DNA of 64,000 bases. It comes from Jaltomata sinuosa. Its lineage: Eukaryota; Streptophyta; Magnoliopsida; Solanales; Solanaceae. How positions within the stretch are numbered: position 1 is the first letter of the stretch; the number at the start of each line of letters is the position of its first letter. This document shows positions 11,209 to 21,968 of the stretch, piece by piece. Where the stretch lies: the NCBI GenBank assembly GCA_003996215.1, contig QJPP01007241.1, positions 310,001 to 374,000 of the forward strand, read 5' to 3'. A program made the translations under genes and the position numbers. Under the pieces are notes generated by a model, which was not told the DNA's origin, did not search any database, and saw only the letters and a list, made by a program, of their open reading frames with translations.

Positions 11209-11715
11209 ATATCTCTATTAATTGATATATAAACTTTGTTGATGAGAATTGTCCCCCTCAATTTCTCCTCCCCACCCACCAAAAAGAAAAAAAAAAGAAA
11301 AAAACTAAAACACCGGCTATTCCGGTAACTGGTAATTAGGATAACCCCTTCCATTTTGGAAGAGTGAGAGAAACAAAAATAAAAAAAAAATATTAGGAGT
11401 ATTAGTTTTTCCCAAATATAGGAATAGCCAGCCAAATGTCCTTCACAGTCACACGTCCCATCTCTCTCTGTACTTTCTTTAAATAAAACAAACAAAAAAA
11501 TACTACTACTACTCATTTCTTTTTTATTTATTTTTTTCCCATCACAAAACAAAATACTCTGTGTGTAACACTAACATCTGGCCCTTTATCTTTCTAAAAT
11601 ATACAAATACACACAAAAAAAATAATTATTATTAAAAAAAATCCTATGGATTTTGCACAGTCCACCATGATTGCTCTTCTTCTCTAGCTTCACTTTTTCC
11701 TCCATTTTTCACCTG

Positions 11716-11723
11716 TATATATA
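11716..11723 (+). promoter_or_regulatory. candidate TATA box of the AP2 gene
   Basis: TATATATA stands in 'cacctgtatatatacacac', followed about 30 bp later by a CA/CT-rich stretch typical of a plant 5' leader. The ATG lies 300 bp downstream. Position and context only; no transcript data. Confidence 0.5.
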
Positions 11724-11816
11724 CACACCCACACCACTTCATACAACTTAACAATCACTCTTTGTTCTACTTCTCTATTTTTTTTTCCCTCTTCTTCCTT
11801 TACACAAAACAAAAAT

Positions 11817-11822
11817 ATGTAA
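11817..11822 (+). promoter_or_regulatory. minimal upstream ORF (ATG-TAA)
   Basis: In the inferred 5' leader, ATG is immediately followed by TAA. Start-stop uORFs of this exact form can stall ribosomes and, in Arabidopsis NIP5;1, confer boron-dependent control. Here it is a candidate only, and assumes transcription starts near 11750 with no leader intron. Confidence 0.45.
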
Positions 11823-11912
11823 GAAGAATCAGCTTCATTGCTCTGTTTTAGATCGGTTTCTTTATTTGTCGTCGAATTTTCCTCATCTCATCTCAACTTT
11901 TTTTGTGCATAA

Positions 11913-11930
11913 ATGTTTGAACACATGTGA
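11913..11930 (+). promoter_or_regulatory. second upstream ORF (five codons)
   Basis: ATG at 11913 opens a five-codon frame ending in TGA at 11928-11930, about 95 bp before the AP2 start. It could lower translation of the main ORF if the leader is unspliced. Confidence 0.4.
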
Positions 11931-12023
11931 GATAATAAGAGACTTTTTTTTTTTCCATTGTTGAGTTGAAGGGAGAAAAAGTTATATAAAAACCACCATA
12001 TAGTGAGAATTTTGTTAAAAAAA

Positions 12024-15000
12024 ATGATGTTGGATCTCAATCTAAGTGCAATTTATGATGAGAAAGTTCCAGAAGGTTCCGTAGCCGATGAATCGGGAAG
12101 CTCCAATTCATCGGCGAGGAATGCAGAGGCTTGTAGTAGCGCCGGAGACGACGAGACGTGCTCCACACGCGCCGGCGAAATGTTCGCTTTCAATTTCGAC
12201 ATCCTTAAAGTTGGTGGTGGTGGTGGTAAAACTAGCAGGAGCTGCAGTAACAATGATGATGAAGAGACACGGTCCGAGTTCGTGACTCAGCAGTTGTTCC
12301 CTGTGGACAACAACGATGCTGAGTTGAATCGGACCGCACATGCCTCTCGGAGACCTGATTGGGTGGATCGAGAAGCTCTCGATCCACCCAATACTGTTAG
12401 TTTCCGAGAGGTGCAGCAAATGCCCCGCCCGCAACAGCAGCCAGTTAAGAAAAGCAGGAGGGGGCCTAGGTCCAGAAGCTCACAGTATAGAGGTGTTACT
12501 TTTTATAGAAGAACTGGTAGATGGGAATCACACATATGGTTTGTGTGCTTTTATATATTTACCTAATATGAAACAATTTCTTTGTTATTTTTTGTAATTA
12601 TTTTTTTGAGTAATTTGGTTATTTACTTTGTGCAGGGACTGTGGCAAACAAGTATATTTGGGTATGTACTATGTAAATGTTGTTATTTTAATTGCTTTAG
12701 TTATGTCTATGCTACTTCTAATTTTGGGAAATTTTCTGATTTGATTTTGTTGTTTGCTTATGTTTAGGTGGATTTGACACTGCTCATGCAGCCGCTAGGT
12801 AAGCGAAGTAAATAATTTTTTTATGTTGTGATATTTAGTCAGATCATTTCGATTTTTTCTTTTTTCCCCGCAAGTTAAAATCTAGATTGAATTGATGAAG
12901 TTTGTTTTGTTTTTTTCTTTATGGTATCAGAGCGTATGATAGAGCTGCAATTAAGTTCCGGGGTGTTGATGCTGATATAAACTTTAATCTTAGCGATTAC
13001 GAGGAAGATATGAAGCAGGTTAGAAATGTAAAATGATTTGTACTAGTAGTACTAAAACATGAATTTTGCATTGTGTTGATTTTGGATTCGATTTGTTTGT
13101 GAACTAATGTAGATGAAGAACCTGAGTAAAGAAGAATTTGTGCACGTGCTGCGACGCCAGAGTACTGGTTTCTCAAGAGGGAGCTCGAAATACAGAGGCG
13201 TAACTTTGCATAAATGTGGGAGATGGGAGGCTCGGATGGGGCAATTCCTTGGCAAAAAGTAAGATACTTTTACTCATTGACATTCTTGTCGAAGTAGAAA
13301 CTTTATTCATTGATATTGTTGTAGGAGTACTAGTCTCGATTTAATGTTTTCATCGTAACCACCCAAAATGCCATTGCGCCTGCATCGGATCCTCCAAAAA
13401 TGTGTTATATTTGAAGGATCTAATACAGGTGCGGCAACATTTTTGGAGGATCGGAGCAACATATCTGTAGATTACTTATATGTATTTGGTCAGAAGTGGG
13501 AAACAAAATCTGTTAAACAATGCCTATTTGAAGAAGAAGTCAGTGGGACGATAATATTCATGGTGGGGATTCCACTGCTTACATTGCAGGTATATATATC
13601 TTGGGCTATTCGACAGTGAAGTAGAAGCAGCAAGGTCCTAATGATCATGAATTTTACCTTCTTCCACAATATGAATTTTATTACCCTTAAATTCTCAGCA
13701 AAAATCTCATATCGACCAACTGGTATCTCCCTTGTATTTTCTGCAAATTAGGGCGTACGATAAGGCGGCTATCAAATGCAATGGAAGAGAGGCTGTAACC
13801 AACTTCGAGCCAAGTGCATATGAAGGGGAAACAAACTCGAACCCTCAGAGTGAAGGTTAGTTCATAAGCGCTTGCAATATTCACAAATAACGTCACTCGA
13901 TACCATGATCACTAGCTTTCTACATCTTGCTGTTGCATTTATAGTATGCATATAATGCAGGTAGCCAACAGGATCTTGATCTAAACTTGGGAATCGCGAC
14001 TTCTTCTCCAAAGGGAATTGAAAGGTCGGCGAGTTTCCAGTATCATCCTTATGATATGCAAGAAGCAATAAAATCACAGGTATAAACAGAGTAGTTTACA
14101 TAGATTTGCTCGCTCTTCAAAAATGTTGTCGCACCCTTGTCCGATCCTCTAAAAAAACACTACTTTGGAGGATCAGACACGTACCTGTTGACATGTTTGA
14201 AGAGTCCGAGCAACATAGCTTTGACTATGAAAGATCTTTTAATATTGTTTTCTCTTAGATTGAACTGATAATCAGTTTCCCATTGTGCACAGATGGACAA
14301 ATCTGGTTCACCAATAGCAGGTAGTTCACATTTCAAAGCACTACCTGCAGTGACATCTGAACAAGCTCACTTGTGGAATGGAGTATATCCCAATTTCTTT
14401 CCCAACTATGAGGTACAAAAAGGTTCATCCTATTCTCTAGCTTTCTGTTGGTTCCCCCTGTGTTGCTCGGACTCTTTGAAAATTAAAAATATTGACAGGT
14501 GCGTGTCGGATCCTCCAAAATTAGTCTATTTTTGGAGTACCTGACATGGGTGCGGCATCATTTTGGAGAGTCCGAGCAACATAGGACTTTCCCCTATTAA
14601 TTATAAGTTGAAACTTATGGTCAAATGTGCATATGCCTATAGTAGTAGATTGTTTCACTGTGTGAAATAGGTTCTGATTCTTGTGAAACTCTGCTGCAAC
14701 TATATCTGAAAATTCTTGTTGACATATCAGGTTTTGTATAGATTTTGTTACAAGGGACTTTTCTTTAAGTCTTTCTTTGTCCCTTTTCTTCCTTTGGATT
14801 GTTTCCGTACTGTAAAATGCGGCTGAGATACGGACAATTCTTGTAAGCTAGAGCATTTTTCGCAGTCTTAACTGAACCAATCATCAGAACAATTTAACTG
14901 TTATAGCAGGTTACTTACCATCAGCTAATCGTTGCTCGTGCTAAGTAACTAAATGTTCTTTGCAGGAAAGAGCATCCGGGAAGAGAATAGATGTAGGTTC

Positions 15001-15244
15001 CTCCCACGGACACCCAAACTGGGCAATGCAAATGCATGGTCAGGTCGGAACAACCCCAATGTCAATGTTCTCTGCTGCAGCATCATCAGGATTCTCAACT
15101 CCGGCTACCACTGCTTCGGCCTCTCCAATGTCTGGTCCTAACAACCCGAACACACTCAATCTTTCCTTTGCTTCATATTCGACACCATCAACAAATACAT
15201 CTCAATACTATTACCAGATCAGGCCACCACTACCACCTCCATAA
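12024..15244 (+). CDS. RAP2-7-like: AP2-type transcription factor, RAP2.7/TOE1-like, miR172-regulated
   Basis: Nuclear DNA-binding protein of the euAP2 clade; relatives repress flowering and control phase change, flower and fruit development. Ten coding exons with GT-AG introns: 12024-12538, 12636-12661, 12768-12798, 12931-13018, 13113-13258, 13590-13634, 13752-13855, 13961-14079, 14293-14412, 14966-15244. They sum to 1473 nt, in frame, 490 codons. Domains: LDLNLS at residues 3-8 and LDLNLG at 324-329 (EAR-type repression motifs), basic KKSRR near 142, first AP2 domain 155-209 (YRGVTFYRRTGRWESHIW), second AP2 domain 247-302 (YRGVTLHKCGRWEARMGQF). The ATG at 12024 is chosen because homologues begin MLDLNL; an upstream in-frame GTG at 12003 is not a plausible start. 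The last exon carries a miR172-like site. The N-terminal FDILKVG block and the RRGPRSRSSQ linker favour RAP2.7/TOE1 over AP2 proper. No breaks seen. Confidence 0.93.
13361..13471. repeat. small hairpin MITE in AP2 intron 5
   Basis: The sequence is a palindrome-like unit: 'gcatcggatcctccaaaaatg' and, inverted, 'catttttggaggatcggagc'. The end 'cggagcaacat' matches the copies in introns 8 and 9. It lies between the donor at 13259 and the acceptor before 13590. Confidence 0.7.
14106..14217. repeat. small hairpin MITE in AP2 intron 8
   Basis: It runs from 'ttgctcgctcttcaaaaatgttg' to 'gaagagtccgagcaacata'. The central 'ccgatcctctaaaaaa...ttggaggatcagaca' is self-complementary, so the unit can fold along its whole length. 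Confidence 0.75.
14461..14584. repeat. small hairpin MITE in AP2 intron 9
   Basis: It runs from TGTTGCTCGGACTCT to AGAGTCCGAGCAACA, a perfect 15-bp terminal inverted repeat. Inside, 'gtgtcggatcctccaaaa' is mirrored. It is the best preserved of the three copies in this gene. Confidence 0.8.
15075..15095 (+). promoter_or_regulatory. miR172 target site
   Basis: CTGCAGCATCATCAGGATTC plus a final T is the conserved miR172-complementary sequence of AP2-clade genes, in the last exon, reading roughly AAASSGF. It differs from the perfect complement (as I recall miR172) at one or two positions, as do known functional sites. It implies repression by translation block or cleavage. Confidence 0.92.
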
Positions 15245-15490
15245 CATATCTTTTCCAGCATTACTTGTAATACATTTACATATATAACTCAAAACTGATT
15301 CCCAATTTGTATGATTTGTTTGTCATCAATTCATTAACATGTTGATTTTTAAGTTGAATTCTTTTACAACTTGTAAGATTTTGGAAGGTGAAGATTCAAA
15401 TTTTCATCACATTTGATCTTTCCTTGCTTATTGTTGTGATGATCTTGGATGCAAAAGAAGCTCAACTATATATAGTGACCTTGTTCAATT

Positions 15491-15582
15491 GACAACAACA
15501 AATCAAGTGTAATTCTACAAGTGGGGTCTGGAGAGGGTGGTGTGTACGCAAACTTGTCTCCGATAGACCCTTGGCTCAAGGA
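15491..15582 (-). repeat. Solanaceae SINE tail fragment (TS-type)
   Basis: On the minus strand: 'agacaagtttgcgtacacaccaccctctccagaccccacttg' then 'aattacacttgatttgttgttg'. It lies 250 bp past the AP2 stop codon, in or just after the 3' UTR, in antisense. Confidence 0.75.
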
Positions 15583-16560
15583 AAAACGATAGTCTATATA
15601 TATACATTTATAGAGTATTGTCTTTCTTCTTAACGAATAACACTGGAGCACCTTAACCAGATATATATTCTATTACAATTAGTAGAGCAACACAATCATT
15701 CATGCTGGGGTCTAATCCACCCCCACACACTTAAATAATAATGCTTGAAAATGTAATTGTTTTGGCTACCAAATTATTATTTCACATTGAACAATAACAT
15801 TATTTTTCCTAGTTTCACATCATGGTATTTGTCCTTTTTATGCAATTATTGAGAGTTGTTACTCAAATCTTCCATTAAATTCTTCAGGTTTGTTTTTCCT
15901 TGGTTGAGTCTTTTCACTGCCTCTCATAAACAAAGAGGAAAGAAAAGTTAAAAAGATCTTGGATTTTAAAAGAAAAAAAGAAAGTAAATTTAAATTTCAA
16001 AAAGTTTTTTTGGACAAATATTTTGTGAAATGGAGTAGTAATTTTCACTCACAAATTTTAATTTTTTCAAAGAGATGTCTATTTCAGAACACTACTTAAG
16101 CACCCAAAAGTGTGCTCTAGTGGTCAATGACGTGAGTTAGCAAATATCCCATGGAATTAGGTCGAGGTGCACGAAAATTAACCCCGACACTAAAATTATC
16201 CTCCCCCAAAAAAAGAAAACTACTCAAACTTTTACATTTTTTTCAACCCCAACTTCAAATTTTTAACTTTTTTTTTTAGCTTCAAGCAAATATTTTCCAA
16301 AAGCATACCTTGCACATAATTTATTTATTTATTTTGAGAAAAATCTCAAGTAACAATGTCCACTGTCCTCATTGACTTACTTGTCTATGAAATGACAACA
16401 TAACAGTAACCTATATTCTGTGGGACTTCTTTAATTGTATTGATATGTTTAGTATCTTTCCAAACAAAAATGCCTCATGTTTTTTATTATTATTTTTTTG
16501 TATAAGTATCTAGTATTCTGAACTAATTGCCCGATTAATCTAAATTTGCAATGTGTTGTA

Positions 16561-16680
16561 TCCATTAAGAGAAGCGCTCCTTATCAAGAACTTCTCTATT
16601 TTCAAAGTTTGATTTCAAAATCTTTGGTTAAGGGTGAAAGATTTCATCCACCCCATGAACCGATTGGTGGTACGTACATG
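16561..16680 (+). repeat. Solanaceae SINE-like fragment (regular 'ctcgaactc...ctctggttaagg' family)
   Basis: The order 'agcgctccttatcaag', 'tttgatttcaaaatctttggttaagggtgaaagatttcatccaccccatgaacc' resembles the tail half of a common Solanaceae repeat also seen at 62341-62515. Divergence is high. Confidence 0.45.
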
Positions 16681-16794
16681 GTTATATCTTCTTTTGTTTT
16701 AAATCTTATGTTCAATACTTGTTTGTAGACCGATTAATTTAAATTTTCGCTGGAAATTTCCACTTTGCAACTTAAAACGCTTTCTACTAAAGAA

Positions 16795-16872
16795 AATTAC
16801 ATACCTAAGACTCGAACGCGAGACTTCTGATTAAAAATGGGGTAATATACCACTCCACCATGATTTTTGGTG
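16795..16872 (+). repeat. Solanaceae SINE-like fragment, same family
   Basis: It shows 'acctaagactcgaacgcgagacttctgattaaaaatggggtaatataccactccacca', the conserved core of the family seen at 16561 and 62341. Confidence 0.5.
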
Positions 16873-17169
16873 ATACATGATTGTCACTTTGGTAAAAGCA
16901 GTGGATCTAATAATGAGTTGAAGGAAAGCTATAAGATATTTTCCAAAATTAATAAATTAAATCTTACCTAAGGTAAATCATGTCTCGAGATAGATGAAAT
17001 GGGTTAATTATATTGTTAATAGCAAAAAAATATAGAATTAATTGATTAATAATGAACAACTTCGCATGGAAAATAATAAAAAAAAAGTTTAGCATTTTAT
17101 ATATTTGATTCCTGTTTTCAACCTAAAACTCACTGTTCTCAAAAACAATTTACCTTAAAAGTTTCCTAA

Positions 17170-17562
17170 TGGTGTGTTTGGTACGATGGAAAATGTTTTC
17201 CATGGAGACATAATTTATCTTGCAGAATAAGTGAATTATTTTACTTACTTTTTAGTGTTTGGTAAACGAAAAAATTATTATCTCAAAAATATTTATACGT
17301 AATCTAACAAAACACTATGGGGTGGGATGAGATAGGGAGTGGGGGTTCAGGGGTGGTGAGGGTGGATGGAGGGGTGGGGTTTGGAGGCACTGAGTGGGTA
17401 GAACAGAGACAATGAACTTGGAATGTTACTTACATAACTTATTTTTCTAATTTTCATTAGGAAATTCATTTATTTCATTTTTAAGAAACTTGTTTTCCTT
17501 AAGAAAATGTTTTAAATCAAATAAAAAATTGAAAAATATTCTCCTCCATACCAAACACTCCC
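17170..17562. repeat. Tourist-like MITE
   Basis: The left end TGGTGTGTTTGGTACGATGGAAAATG and the reversed right end GGGAGTGTTTGGTATGGAGGAGAATA pair as inverted repeats. TAA flanks both ends (17167-17169 and 17563-17565). The interior has a G-rich block 'gggtgggatgagataggg' to 'ggaggggtggggtttgg'. Confidence 0.65.
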
Positions 17563-17578
17563 TAAAAAAGAGAATATA

Positions 17579-17700
17579 CAACGACAATAACATATTCAGT
17601 GTTAATTCTACCAGTGAAATATGAGGAGGATGGTTTGTACGCAGTCTTACTCCTACCTTAAAAAGGTAGAGAAGTTTCCGATACACCCTCGGCTCAAGTC
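17579..17700 (-). repeat. Solanaceae SINE tail fragment (TS-type)
   Basis: On the minus strand: 'cttgagccgagggtgtatcggaaacttctctacctttttaaggtaggagtaagactgcgtacaaaccatcctcctcatatttc' then 'acactgaatatgttattgtcgttg'. It abuts the Tourist-like MITE on its left. Confidence 0.75.
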
Positions 17701-20700
17701 TAAAAAAGGAGAATATAATTGAAGTTAAATTCCTTATGACCTAACCTAACATAAACAATGTTAACTAAAGAATTTGACACATAATTTGTGTAAAATTTGT
17801 TAGCCGAGTCCCGAGCATTGGGCGTTAAGCGTGTCTAGGACGTATATTCGATCGGATGCTTAAAGTGTAAAACCTCATAGAACTAAGTCTCATACATGAA
17901 CCTCGAGGCGTTTTGCCAATACCCGACCTCGGGGTGAATCCCGAGACGAGTCCCAAAACTGTCTTTTAAAACACTGGACCTAACAAACAACTTTGTGACT
18001 ATATATAATGTGACATATTTTCTCATTTTAACCCTAATTTTATTTTGTGTTATACTTTTCTTTAGCAAGGTATCCAAAGCATATTATATAAAAATATATG
18101 CATGCAAAAATAATTACACTAGGTTAAAAGTTGTACATACATGGCAGATAGGACATTTCAAAAGTATATAGTCAACAACCCAAACTAATTTCTGAAAAAA
18201 GAAAAGAATTGGAGAGGGAGATGCCACGTATATTGATTCATAAAATTAAATATAGTAACAAATGATTGAAGGGGACATGATAAATATGCCTTTCCCTTAT
18301 CTCAATTCTTGTCTTCTTTATTTAATTTAATTTTTTATAGCCCCTCTTGACATTTTTAAGAAAGTAAAAAAAATAATTTATGAAATTAGGTTTTAAAAAG
18401 ATACTTAAAAGTTAAAATTGAAACTTTAAATTTCATATTCAAATTTAAAGTTAAAATAATGGATTAATTTGATGAACAAACAATCATTTGAAATAAAATT
18501 TATAGACAAACGTGGCCTTAAATGGTAGAAATTAACAAAATATCATATGTAGTTCGACTAAGGTAAAAATTAGATAAAAGGCATATGTATCTTCGAATTT
18601 TCAGTTAGGCATTTTATTTTTATAGGAGTTCTATTATCTTCTTAGATTATCTCGAACTCGTATAAAAAGAATTTGATCACCCTTTTGAAAACGTCTGAGT
18701 GGTTAAAAATTAACATGAAATTCTAGTATGTACATTTTTTTTAAAACTGAACACTTTATAATTAATTACTTTTTAATTAACAGAACTATTAATTGCATTA
18801 TCTTAACTCTTAGACTCCCAAATATTAAAAAGCCACAAAAACACAAGGTACTATATTGTCAAATAGCTATGTGCTAACACATCATTTATGTAATTATTAT
18901 TCATAAAAATAAATTAAATTTTTAATATTTTTAAAGTTTGATTGAGTCTGACAGATGAGTGAGTAAATAAAGATAAATTCTCCCTCATTAAATTAAATAG
19001 TATATCTATTTCCACCTTAAATTTTATTTTTTCCTCCTCTATTTATACTTATTTCTATTCGTGTTTTTGACTATTTCCCTTTTTAATATCAAAACTAGGT
19101 TTCTCGAAATTAAATTATTTCATTTTATTATGTTTGATTCATATCGAAAGCAAGTTTTCATTTTGTTTCTCCATTTTTTCTTAACAGGGAAATTTCTGAC
19201 GGCCAGTGGTGCAAGATCAATCCCAATGATAATAGGTCATCTCTCCATCATTCTTCACTTAAATGTCATATTTTTATCTATGACAGAGTACGAAATTGTA
19301 GTGTGCATCTCTAACTCTTATATTATGTGTGACGCTTTTAACCATTAGGCAAAAGTTCCGAGATTTGTTTTGTGTCTTATTATTGTATGAATTTTACAAA
19401 GATCTTTTAATATATTTTTAACTTTAAATCACAAATTTCGTTGAGGCGGCCCAATCTCAAAAGTCACACCACCTTCCCACTCCAATATAGTGTCCCTCCT
19501 TCACAACCTTCGTCCACCATCACACACGTATCAACAACTCCTTCAATCATAAAACCACCACTAGACAACAATAACAACAACAATAACTATATAATAATAA
19601 GTGATAAATTTTGTGTCGTACATAATAAGTTCTTAGTAAAAAATCATATTTGTTGTAGCGAATAAGGTGTACATATACCTTATTGTTACTTTTATGGGGT
19701 AGAGAAATTGTAGCTTTCAGTTTTCACGACTGAAAACACATAAAAACGATCATAGTTTGAAAATACTTATATCATTTTTCTAAATTTTTACTTGCTAGTT
19801 GCTATTATCGACATCTATCATGTATTCATTTGGTGTAAATAGTGGTCATTGGATATGAACAACTTTTTCAGCATGACAAATAGTGTATGATTTGAATTAA
19901 AGGAGTAGTTTATAAATATTTCTACAAAAGTAGCAAGTACATTACAAGTGGTTCAAAGTGAAAAGGTCCTCCTAGCATTGTACCATATAAATTTGGTCTA
20001 TTCCCCCAACTTTACATATGAAAATGCAATGCATATGTACTTTGCACTATTCTCACACTATCAATTGCTCTTTCCTTTTTACCTTTCCTTTTTGTTAATT
20101 AAAAAAAAAAACAGCCGGGTATACTAAAGTTCTCTCTATGCGTGAAATTCGATAAAGAGTCAAACCACAAGAGTTTATTCTATGCAGCCTAACCCTGCAT
20201 TTCTATCGGGGGATATTTCTACACCTTGAATTCGCAATCTTCTAGTCACATAGTAATAATTTTACCGTTTGCTCCCACCCAAACTTCTCCTTTTTTTGGT
20301 AATTTTCAATTTCTTAATTTGCTCCACTTAGGTTTCAGAAGAAGTTCCTTTGTCCTATGTTATATTCCTCAAACATAGCCCTTTTTTGCTACATACACTC
20401 CTATGATGATTGAATTAATAGTAGGAGGACAAAGACCTATGACCTAGATATGTCTTTTCATACACATGGTGGGTCCATTTAAGTCTGGTGGGTGGATTTT
20501 AATTGCTCATATCCATGGGCCCTTATAGTCACTTTTTGTTGGATTTGGGTCAGATTTTGTACTGCTAAGGCTAGGGGTTTTTATGTTGGTTGGTGGGCCT
20601 TTACATTTTAGATTTTTTTTCTTCCAAGGCAATGAAGAAATATTAAAAGTTGTGGCACTGAATCAGACACCCCATTGTTGAGGTATGTGGAGGGGGATGA

Positions 20701-21078
20701 GGAGAATAGTTTCCTTTTTGTGATCCAAAATTTGGTCATTTAGTTGGTGGGTTTTTGGATGATTCATTTTATGTTTTTTTTTCTTATTTATCTAATATAA
20801 ATATTTAACAAGTTGATTACAAAAAATTATTGTACGTGTTAGCGATCAATCAAAAACGATTTCTTTATCTCATAATAGTAGGGGTAAGGTCTGTTTATAT
20901 GTTATAGTTATTGTTTCCATCTTCTTATGTTTTATTTGCATTCCCTCCAATTTACCTTATATTTAGTCTTTTCTTCGAAAGAATTGAACTTTCAGAACTT
21001 TCTGCTTTATTAGTGTTTTATTTTTTATATTTAATTTTGTTATGTTTTACTTGAGCTGAAGGTCCATTGAAAATAGTC

Positions 21079-21170
21079 TTTCCGCCTTCACAAGACAGAG
21101 ATAAGATTGCGTATACATCACTCTCTCCAAACTACACTTGTAAAATTATACTGAATATGTTGTTTTTTCA
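21079..21170 (+). repeat. Solanaceae SINE tail fragment (TS-type)
   Basis: The order 'ccgccttcacaagacagagataagattgcgtatacatcactctctccaaactacacttgtaaaattatactgaatatgttg' follows the family. A shorter related scrap, 'gtaggggtaaggtctgtttata', lies near 20878-20900. Confidence 0.65.
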
Positions 21171-21620
21171 AATTTTGAAATCCTTTCTTTTTATTCTTAG
21201 TTAAATGTGACTAACAACTAATATTATGCATCAATCCTAAGCAAATGAAAAATTGACTATATAAATCCTTACCGTCCATATTGCAATCTGATATTATATA
21301 AACTTCTCTTAACATTTTTAACAAATCAAATTAGCATCTTAAACATAAAAATGAACAGACTTAAGTAATATTATCACTTAATCCTAAAAGGGGGTGGGTG
21401 GTATGGTGGGGTTGAGGTCTTTTGGCTGGACCAAGTTGTGGTTGGGCTAAGTAGGATTTTGGAGGATGGACTTTAAGGAGACCAAAAAGTTGGCCACAGT
21501 GTCTAAAGAATAAGTGAAGATGAAGACATCTACTGTTTGTTAATAGTAAAAGCCATCTGTTTTCCATGATTCCACTGTTCTTTAACAGTTTCCACATGTT
21601 AGCCTACAAAATACACTACT

Positions 21621-21868
21621 CCATCACTTTCAATTTGTTTCACCTATTTTGATTTATCCCGAAATTTAAGAAAGTAAAAAAAACTTTTGAATCTTGTGGT
21701 TAAAAATTAAAGATATGTCAAATATACCAAAATGCTCTTTAATTTTGTGGTCTTAAACATGTCATATGAAAAGTTAAAATTGAAGAGTTGCTAAAAAAGA
21801 AAAGAGGCATTCCTTTTGAAACATACTGAAAAGAAAAGTAGGCCAAATAAATTGAAACGGAGAGAGTA
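21621..21868. repeat. Stowaway-like MITE
   Basis: The left end 'ctccatcactttcaatttgtttcacc' is mirrored by the right end 'ccaaataaattgaaacggagagagta'. The interior 'acttttgaatcttgtggttaaaaattaaagatatgtcaaatatacc' is the well-kept version of the family seen at 4811 and 36219. It is flanked by 'TA'. Confidence 0.7.
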
Positions 21869-21908
21869 CTTTTTATTCATTTTACTTTTCTCAGTGAAAG
21901 AACAAATA

Positions 21909-21968
21909 TTTCTATCTTCACGAGGTAGGAATAAGATTTGCATATACTCTATCTTCCTCAAATTCAAG
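21909..21968 (+). repeat. Solanaceae SINE tail fragment (TS-type)
   Basis: 'ttctatcttcacgaggtaggaataagatttgcatatactctatcttcctcaaattcaag' is the family core, cut on its right by the poly-T (poly-A on the other strand) of the LINE at 21969. Confidence 0.65.

Larger units (their letters stand above)
7950..11700. other. AT-rich intergenic sequence upstream of the AP2 gene
   Basis: No gene is supported. The region holds decayed MITEs, AT microsatellites such as (AAAAT)n near 8240, a local duplication at 9222-9500, and long A/T runs. The last 500 bp before 11700 become CT/CA-rich and grade into the AP2 promoter. Confidence 0.65.
15600..21600. other. intergenic sequence between the AP2 and NOT4-like genes, first part
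   Basis: No gene is supported. It holds SINE fragments, a Tourist-like MITE and long AT tracts, listed separately, plus an (AAC)n-rich patch near 19565. A short frame at 19061-19348 and others here show no recognisable domain and no splice-supported extension. Confidence 0.6.

Noticed and set aside
12053..12434. Antisense frames across AP2 exon 1 (66 and 108 codons)
   Set aside because: They are shadows of the coding strand; the + strand shows conserved domains and splice structure.
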